Below, one piece after another: positions 62,348-64,000 of a stretch of 64,000 nt of DNA (its first letter is position 1; each line of letters starts with the position of its first letter). The notes beneath the pieces are model-generated. The model worked only from the letters and a program-made list of their open reading frames with translations. It did not search any database and had not been told where the DNA came from. Made by a program: the position numbers and the translations under genes. The stretch lies in assembly GCA_963971575.1 (NCBI GenBank), contig OZ020618.1, positions 31,846,731 to 31,910,730 on the forward strand, written 5' to 3'. The DNA is from Liopterus haemorrhoidalis (taxonomy: Eukaryota; Arthropoda; Insecta; Coleoptera; Dytiscidae).

Positions 62348-64000
62348 TGTTGCGCTTAACCAGTTTTCAAGTAAAACTTGAATTTTGAAAATTCAACTAT
62401 CTCGTTGCTATTTTCTGTCAATAATATCAAAATTCTTGGTCAGAAACCAAAATAAGTGTTATGTATCTTCTAAAACATGTTGCGCTTAACCAGTTTTCAA
62501 GTTAAACTTGAATTTTGAAAATTCAACTATTTCGTTGCCATTTTCTGTCAATAAAATCAAAATTCTTGGTCAGAAACCAAAATAAGTGTTATGTATCTTC
62601 TAAAACATGTTGCGCTTAACCAGTTTTCAAGTAAAACTTGAATTTTGAAAATTCAACTATTTCGTTGCTATTTTCTGTCAATAATATCAAAATTCTTGGT
62701 CAGAAACCAAAATAAGTGTTATGTACTTCTAAAACGTGTTGCGCTTAACCAGTTTTCAAGTAAAACTTGAATTTTGAAAATTCAACTATTTCGTTGCTAT
62801 TTTCTGTCAATAATATCAAAATTCTTGGTCAGAAACCAAAATAAGTGTTATGTATCTTCTAAAACATGTTGCGCTTAACCAGTTTTCAAGTAAAACTTGA
62901 ATTTTGAAAATTCAACTATTTCGTTGCTATTTTCTGTCAATAATATCAAAATTCTTGGTCAGAAACCAAAATAAGTGTTATGTACTTCTAAAACTTGTTG
63001 CGCTTAGCCAGTTTTCAAGTAAAACATTAATTTGGAAAATTCAACTATTTCGTTGCTATTTTCTGTCAATAATATCAAAATTCTTGGTCAGAAACCAAAA
63101 TAAGTGTTATGTATCTTCTAAAACATGTTGCGCTTAACCAGTTTTCAAGTAAAACTTGAATTTTGAAAATTCAACTATTTCGTTGCTATTTTCTGTCAAT
63201 AATATCAAAATTCTTGGTCAGAAACCAAAATAAGTGTTATGTACTTCTAAAACGTGTTGCGCTTAACCAGTTTTCAAGTAAAACTTGAATTTTGAAAATT
63301 CAACTATCTCGTTGCTATTTTCTGTCAATAATATCAAAATTCTTGGTCAGAAACCAAAATAAGTGTTATGTATCTTCTAAAACATGTTGCGCTTAACCAG
63401 TTTTCAAGTTAAACTTGAATTTTGAAAATTCAACTATTTCGTTGCCATTTTCTGTCAATAAAATCAAAATTCTTGGTCAGAAACCAAAATAAGTGTTATG
63501 TATCTTCTAAAACATGTTGCGCTTAACCAGTTTTCAAGTAAAACTTGAATTTTGAAAATTCAACTATTTCGTTGCTATTTTCTGTCAATAATATCAAAAT
63601 TCTTGGTCAGAAACCAAAATAAGTGTTATGTACTTCTAAAACGTGTTGCGCTTAACCAGTTTTCAAGTAAAACTTGAATTTTGAAAATTCAACTATTTCG
63701 TTGCTATTTTCTGTCAATAATATCAAAATTCTTGGTCAGAAACCAAAATAAGTGTTATGTATCTTCTAAAACATGTTGCGCTTAACCAGTTTTCAAGTAA
63801 AACTTGAATTTTGAAAATTCAACTATTTCGTTGCTATTTTCTGTCAATAATATCAAAATTCTTGGTCAGAAACCAAAATAAGTGTTATGTACTTCTAAAA
63901 CTTGTTGCGCTTAGCCAGTTTTCAAGTAAAACATTAATTTGGAAAATTCAACTATTTCGTTGCTATTTTCTGTCAATAATATCAAAATTCTTGGTCAGAA
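62348..64000 (+). repeat. Tandem seven-monomer unit, 907 bp, second copy cut by window end
   Basis: Unit 1 is 62,348-63,254 and unit 2 starts at 63,255 and is truncated. Shared private markers 907 bp apart are tatctcgttg (ctcg 62401/63308), gttgccattttc with aataaaatc (near 62,535/63,442), and cttgttgcgcttagcc with acattaatttgg (62994/63901). No difference between the two was noticed by eye. 907 is 7 x 129 plus 4, reflecting 130-bp monomers. The true extent of this array cannot be judged from the window. Confidence 0.82.

Larger units (their letters stand above)
1..64000 (+). repeat. AT-rich ~129-bp satellite array filling the window
   Basis: The anchor tgttgcgctt occurs at 1, 130, 259, 388, 517, 646 and so on to the end, giving a basic period of 129 bp, with 128- and 130-bp length variants. 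All copies point the same way and I found no inversion, unique spacer or inserted element. The first monomer has 35 G/C in 129 bases (27%). All six frames are cut by frequent stops, so the array is noncoding. Monomers differ at few positions, and the same substitutions recur in many copies, as expected of a homogenised satellite. Arrays of this size and uniformity are typical of eukaryotic centromeric, pericentromeric or subtelomeric heterochromatin; the exact location cannot be told from the sequence. Roughly 495 monomers is an estimate from length divided by period. I do not recognise the family or the organism. Confidence 0.98.
55622..64000 (+). repeat. Domain II of the satellite (T83A/T107A subfamily)
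   Basis: From here on monomers read atcaaaattc (T83A) and aaaataagtg (T107A), and nearly all carry ttcgttg (T57G) without the T78C that goes with it in Domain I. Two tails alternate: gtacttctaaaacgtg (129-bp form) and gtatcttctaaaacatg (one inserted base, 130-bp form). At 55,981-56,012 the insertion goes with cgtg instead. A third type reads acctg or catg, then cttagccag, tttttaag and catgaatttgg. This third type starts its ttagcc at 55632, 57055, 58089, 58866, 59253, 59900, 61064, 61839 and 62227. Two related copies with ttttcaag are at 63004 and 63911. Spacing is 3 to 11 monomers. About 65 monomers by length; the domain continues past the window end. Confidence 0.92.

Noticed and set aside
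62904..63137. Open reading frame of 77 codons starting with TTG
   Set aside because: It is satellite sequence read through two monomers. Its translation repeats the same peptide because 129 is divisible by three, and it exists only because the variant cttgttgcgcttagcc and acattaatttgg remove stops. The same frame reappears at 63,811 to the window end in the next 907-bp unit. There is no ATG start, no ribosome or promoter context and no protein family likeness.
1..64000. CRISPR array
   Set aside because: Repeats abut with no unique spacers, the unit is 129 bp, and there are no cas genes; this is satellite DNA.
1..64000. Assembly artefact (artificial expansion of a short repeat)
   Set aside because: Not excluded, but the many private markers in consistent order and the orderly layers of descent look like real biology. 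Reads spanning 10-25 kb would settle it.
1..64000. Transposon-derived tandem repeat (LTR, TIR or Helitron ends)
   Set aside because: I saw no terminal repeats flanked by target duplications, no coding remnants and no boundary between repeat and non-repeat sequence. The monomer's origin cannot be inferred from this window.

Overview
The whole 64-kb window is one uninterrupted block of satellite DNA. A monomer of about 129 bp, about 27% G+C (35 of 129 bases in the first monomer), is repeated head to tail in one orientation from base 1 to base 64000. Dividing length by period gives roughly 495 copies. Neither edge of the array is in the window. I see no gene, RNA gene, transposon, CRISPR array or unique spacer. 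The organism is therefore a eukaryote with a large AT-rich satellite, most likely centromeric, pericentromeric or subtelomeric heterochromatin. Nothing here allows a species or clade to be named, and I do not recognise the monomer as a named family.

Layout. Domain I (about 1-55,621) is a mosaic of a consensus monomer (class A) and linked-substitution variants. The main ones are class B (T31G, T57G, T78C; two extra CpGs), class C (cagctaaaacgtg), class D (C21G plus G116A, giving ttttgaag and ttatatac) and class E (T80C). The variants recur in a fixed local order. Domain II (about 55,622-64,000) is a sister subfamily with T83A, T107A and T57G in nearly every copy, an optional one-base insertion (gtatcttct), and A129G or A129C. 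The switch from I to II lies within about 20 bases of one monomer and keeps the repeat phase.

Higher-order structure. No single higher-order period runs through the window. Multi-monomer blocks have been copied and re-copied at offsets near whole multiples of 129 bp: 645, 903, 907, 1032, 1290, 1419, 1676, 1679, 2452, 3357, 5938, 6456, 7745, 8518, 9036, 9292 and 11744 bp. Shared private mutations (such as tgaatagtg, ggtcaggaacc, cttccaaaac, gtaatacttg) show which blocks descend from which. Several copies differ by only a handful of bases over about 5 kb, so amplification is recent. Hybrid monomers mark the crossover points.

Possible function. Three dyad symmetries are built into the monomer: a 19-bp near-perfect palindrome (31-49), an NF-I-like TTGGT-N5-ACCAA element inside a longer hairpin (84-107), and an 8-bp palindrome across the monomer junction (126-133). 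The first survives as a dyad in the variant classes even though its centre has changed. The arms of the second are nearly invariant while its loop varies. These are the best candidates for a function, such as protein binding or non-B DNA at a centromere. No CENP-B box is present. Monomer positions quoted below count from the t of tgttgcgctt as position 1. All counts and offsets were made by eye.
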